Below, one piece after another: positions 61,484-64,000 of a stretch of 64,000 bases of DNA. Position 1 is the first letter of the stretch. Every line of letters starts with the position of its first letter. The position numbers and the translations under genes were made by a program. Source of the DNA: Virgibacillus_N oceani_A (GTDB lineage: Bacteria; Bacillota; Bacilli; Bacillales; Amphibacillaceae); NCBI GenBank assembly GCA_041521345.1, contig JBGOHB010000023.1, one strand, 5' to 3'. The notes below the pieces were generated by a model. The model ran no database searches and was not told where the DNA came from. It saw only the letters and a program-made list of their open reading frames with translations.

Positions 61484-62770
61484 GTGAATAAACGTATATT
61501 TCTTTTAGCGTTAACTATAATTTTTGCAGTATTCATTATTACTGCTTGTAGCAATCAGGACAACGAAAATGGTGAACAAAATAGCGAGGAAGCATCTTCA
61601 CAGTCGGATGAAAATAACGAAGGAAATCAGGCTAATGAAAAGGAACAAAATGATGAAAATGGGACTGTATTAACAGAACTTCATTCTTATGAGGATGATG
61701 ATGACGCTGATGTGGAGAACATCTCCATCAATTATGATGGCAGTGTCGTTTTTTTTAGAGAAATGGACGAATCTGGAGAAGATGAAGAGGTCACACCTTA
61801 TTTCATCTATGATAATGAACTAATAGATGCCTCATCCATTGATACTTATTCTAATTGTAGTTTTTATTCAATCGATGAAAAAAATACATTCTACTTTACC
61901 GGGACTTGTTACGATGCAGATGATGAAAGAGTTTCTGTGGTGTATGATGTAACAAATGATACGATTACGCATTCTGCGGATTCAAATAAAATCTTAACAG
62001 CGCTGGCAGATGGTCGTGTTTTATCTATTGATGAATACGATAATGATGGGGTAATTTATGAACTAACAGAGGATGGAGAAGAAGCTTTTCTCGAAATGGA
62101 TGATATGACAACGGTTTTAGGCATTAGCGCGGACCAGGAAAACGAAAAATTTTTCATCGATGGTGCAAATGATGACTTTTGGAATTCCTACATATATGAG
62201 ACGGAGAATGACTCCGATCCAGTTCTGTTTAAGGAAGTACCTGATGATGATAATGCGACAACGGTTGAGGGAGAAATTTCCCCGGATGGGCAGTATATTA
62301 TGTACCGATATCGTGGTGTATCCGGTGGAGAGCACTATAATTATGTAGACAGTTATATTTTTGACAGGGAATCAGAAGAAGAAATCCATTTAGGGCATGG
62401 TTTTGATATTAACTTTGTTCGACCAAACGGATATGTATTTGATGAAGTCAGAGAATATGGGCAAGTCGTTTTTAATATTGACTCATCAAAATGGCTTGGC
62501 CCTGATGAAAAGGATTTTTCCTTTATTGAATCTTTGTATGCAAATGAATATATAGAGGAAGAGGAAGGAAATACAATCTCTGGATCCAAATTCATGGGGA
62601 TTTCTGGTGATGGTGAAACGGTTTTAGTTTTAGATAGGTTTAAGGATATTGATAAAGGGGATAATTACAAAATCCAAACGATTAAGACAGAAGACTATAT
62701 ACATTCTCTGGAAGATCAAGATGTTGAAATTGATTTTGAACCGTCTCCATTTAATGAAAAAGGGGCATAA
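61484..62770 (+). CDS. acidic beta-propeller-like lipoprotein
   Basis: GTG 61484, with AGGAGA seven bases upstream, gives a 428-residue protein; the frame also opens at ATG 61445. The signal peptide ends at the lipobox ITAC (near residue 22), followed by a linker of E, N, Q and S. The mature part is very rich in Asp and Glu and contains repeats such as SINYDGSVVFFRE, ISPDGQYIMYRY and GISGDGETVLVLD, like TolB or WD40-type blades. I do not recognise the family. It follows the PQQ-like lipoprotein on the same strand and may be functionally linked. Extreme acidity fits a surface protein of a halotolerant organism. Confidence 0.8.
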   Translation: MNKRIFLLALTIIFAVFIITACSNQDNENGEQNSEEASSQSDENNEGNQANEKEQNDENGTVLTELHSYEDDDDADVENISINYDGSVVFFREMDESGEDEEVTPYFIYDNELIDASSIDTYSNCSFYSIDEKNTFYFTGTCYDADDERVSVVYDVTNDTITHSADSNKILTALADGRVLSIDEYDNDGVIYELTEDGEEAFLEMDDMTTVLGISADQENEKFFIDGANDDFWNSYIYETENDSDPVLFKEVPDDDNATTVEGEISPDGQYIMYRYRGVSGGEHYNYVDSYIFDRESEEEIHLGHGFDINFVRPNGYVFDEVREYGQVVFNIDSSKWLGPDEKDFSFIESLYANEYIEEEEGNTISGSKFMGISGDGETVLVLDRFKDIDKGDNYKIQTIKTEDYIHSLEDQDVEIDFEPSPFNEKGA

Positions 62771-63033
62771 ATACAGAAAAGGGTACATGAGGATGGCCTC
62801 TAGTGCGAGTTGCTATTCAGTTTTAAAATAGAGCTCTAGCACCATCGTTAATCGAGCGGTTACCTTTCATCAGGGTTGAGTCCCAATGTTGAAGGAAAGA
62901 GTCAGTTTGAAAAAACTTTATAATTGTTTCAATGCACAAAATAAATAATGCAAGAGGATAAAAAAATGAAAAAACTAAATTGCAATAGTAAATGCAACAC
63001 TCTTTGTGAAACCGCTATATAAGGTTTTTCTGT
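62771..63033 (+). other. spacer before the IS30 remnant
   Basis: No supported full gene. GAGGATAAAAAA at about 62953 precedes ATG 62966 and an 18-codon frame MKKLNCNSKCNTLCETAI (to 63022) with three cysteines; it could be the start of a lipoprotein gene cut by the transposable element, or chance. Confidence 0.35.
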
Positions 63034-63075
63034 AATTTGTTGGTGTTGGGGCCTAGGCCCCAACACCAACAAATT
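63034..63075. repeat. 42-bp perfect palindrome at the IS30 transposase end
   Basis: AATTTGTTGGTGTTGGGGCC, TA at the centre, then the exact reverse complement ending CCAACACCAACAAATT. The right half is the last codons of the transposase (VGVGA and its TAG stop), and the left half is the mirrored sequence outside the gene. Confidence 0.9.
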
Positions 63076-64000
63076 TTTCGAATGCTTCGGCTGGGGTCTG
63101 ATAGTCTAATATTTTCCTAGGAAGTGTATTCATTCAGTTGGCGGCATCGTCAATTGTTTCATCAGCGTATGTATGAATAAGCTGCCCTTTCTTGATAAAC
63201 TTCCGAATGAGCCCATTGTGTCTTTCATTTGACTCTATCTCCCATAGAAGCATAGGGATGGGCAAAACAACCGTCAATTTGCTTCTCTGTGCCTTGATCT
63301 GCTAGTTCGCTGACTGATGTAATGCTTCGAAAAACATCCTGCTTGTTTGGAAACGCCGAAATTACGTCTTCTAAGGCTTTTGTAACAGCTGGGGCACTTT
63401 TACTTGGAATGCGCTTAATGAGCTCCATACGTGTCTTCCTTTCTACCAGGGTAAGTAAAACGTCATCTTTTGATTTGTGCCCCAGAACGGTGTCAATTTC
63501 CCAGCAACCAAATTCATCCCTGGTGTCTATGGATTCGGGGCGTTCTTCAATGCTTGATCCCAACACTTTTTTATTTTTACGGGATTTTACCTTCTTTGTT
63601 GAACGGCGGAGTTTCAACTCCAAATCCATATTGATCACAGACAACTTGCCTTCATCTATCCAATTGTATAAAGTCTTCGTCGAAGGAACGTAGTCAAATT
63701 TCTTATGCCTTTTCGCATAACCCACAGCTGCATCAGGGGACCATTTGTCTTTCAGGATTTTTCTTCGGCAAATTCAATAAATTCCAATACATCCATCATC
63801 GTAGAACGCCCTCTGCAATTGTCACGGTTTCCCCTGTAAACGCGAGCACCGGCGTCTGGAAAGTATGTGGTATAGGTTTTGCGATTAGTATCTATCTGCT
63901 GGACGGTTCCGCCGTTCATCTCACGCGAAATCGTACTCGGATTGTGTCCCATTCTTCTCTCAATTTTCCTTAGTGACAGGCCCTCATCCATATAGTCCTC
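63053..64000 (-). pseudogene. broken IS30-family transposase, partial
   Basis: IS30 transposases are DDE enzymes of about 320-380 residues. The minus strand encodes, from the window edge, an N-terminal helix-turn-helix (LSLRKIERRMGHNPSTISRE), then after a frameshift KWSPDAAVGYAKRHKKFDY and the catalytic region WEIDTVLGHK and LVERKTRME, then after another frameshift NERHNGLIRKFIKKGQLIH and finally PRKILDYQTPAEAFEKFVGV. Defects: a lost A in the run at about 63759, an extra base near 63240 (after HPYAS), and TGG changed to TGA near 63140. The gene continues past the window, so the left end is not seen. Confidence 0.92.

Overview
The window is chromosomal DNA from a low-GC Gram-positive of the family Bacillaceae, most likely a halotolerant genus near Virgibacillus, Oceanobacillus or Lentibacillus. 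Three things suggest this: the gene order closely follows that of Bacillus subtilis from ctsR to rpsI, protein sequences such as CysE, NusG, RpoB and the ribosomal proteins are Bacillus-like, and the intergenic repeat families look like those I associate with that group (recollection, not tested). No plasmid or prophage is present; mobile DNA is limited to two decayed remnants at the right end.

Layout. 1-165: 5S rRNA with its terminator, the end of an rrn operon. 208-5036: mixed genes (membrane glycerophosphodiester phosphodiesterase, MgtC-like protein, fructosamine-kinase-like protein, a 45-residue small protein, an M23 lipoprotein). 5257-9927: the heat-shock protein-quality operon ctsR-mcsA-mcsB-clpC with its promoter, CtsR operator and terminator. 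10033-19575: an unknown gene, radA, yacL, gltX, a T-box controlling cysE-cysS, then mrnC, rlmB and rae1. 19615-25267: sigH, rpmG, secE, nusG, rplK, rplA, rplJ, rplL and a methyltransferase. 25635-38588: rpoB, rpoC and the str operon (rplGB, rpsL, rpsG, fusA, tuf). 39142-53549: the S10-spc-alpha cluster from rpsJ to rpoA. 53663-58900: rplQ, the ECF transporter module (ecfA1, ecfA2, ecfT), truA, rplM and rpsI. 58955-64000: a broken tyrosine recombinase, two acidic lipoproteins and a broken IS30-family transposase running off the window.

Most of the window builds the transcription and translation machinery, with stress proteolysis (McsB arginine kinase marking substrates for ClpC, both under CtsR) and cysteine supply (T-box, CysE, CysS) alongside. 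Regulation is mainly by leader RNA: T-box, L10 leader, L13-type leader, a probable S10 leader, possible L1 sites, and terminators placed before rpoB, rpsL and rplA. Compared with B. subtilis, disA, ispD-ispF and map are absent from their usual slots.

I found no clear new multi-gene system. The observations most worth following are non-coding: a 52-bp tandem repeat whose units each carry a tiny ORF (54279-54411), a related-period repeat after tuf, a diverged element shared by the spacers around rpoC, rpoA and rplQ, a hairpin inside the nusG ribosome-binding spacer, and a 13-bp inverted repeat bracketing the str-operon promoter. All coordinates and pairings were read by eye; no database search, folding or alignment program was run.
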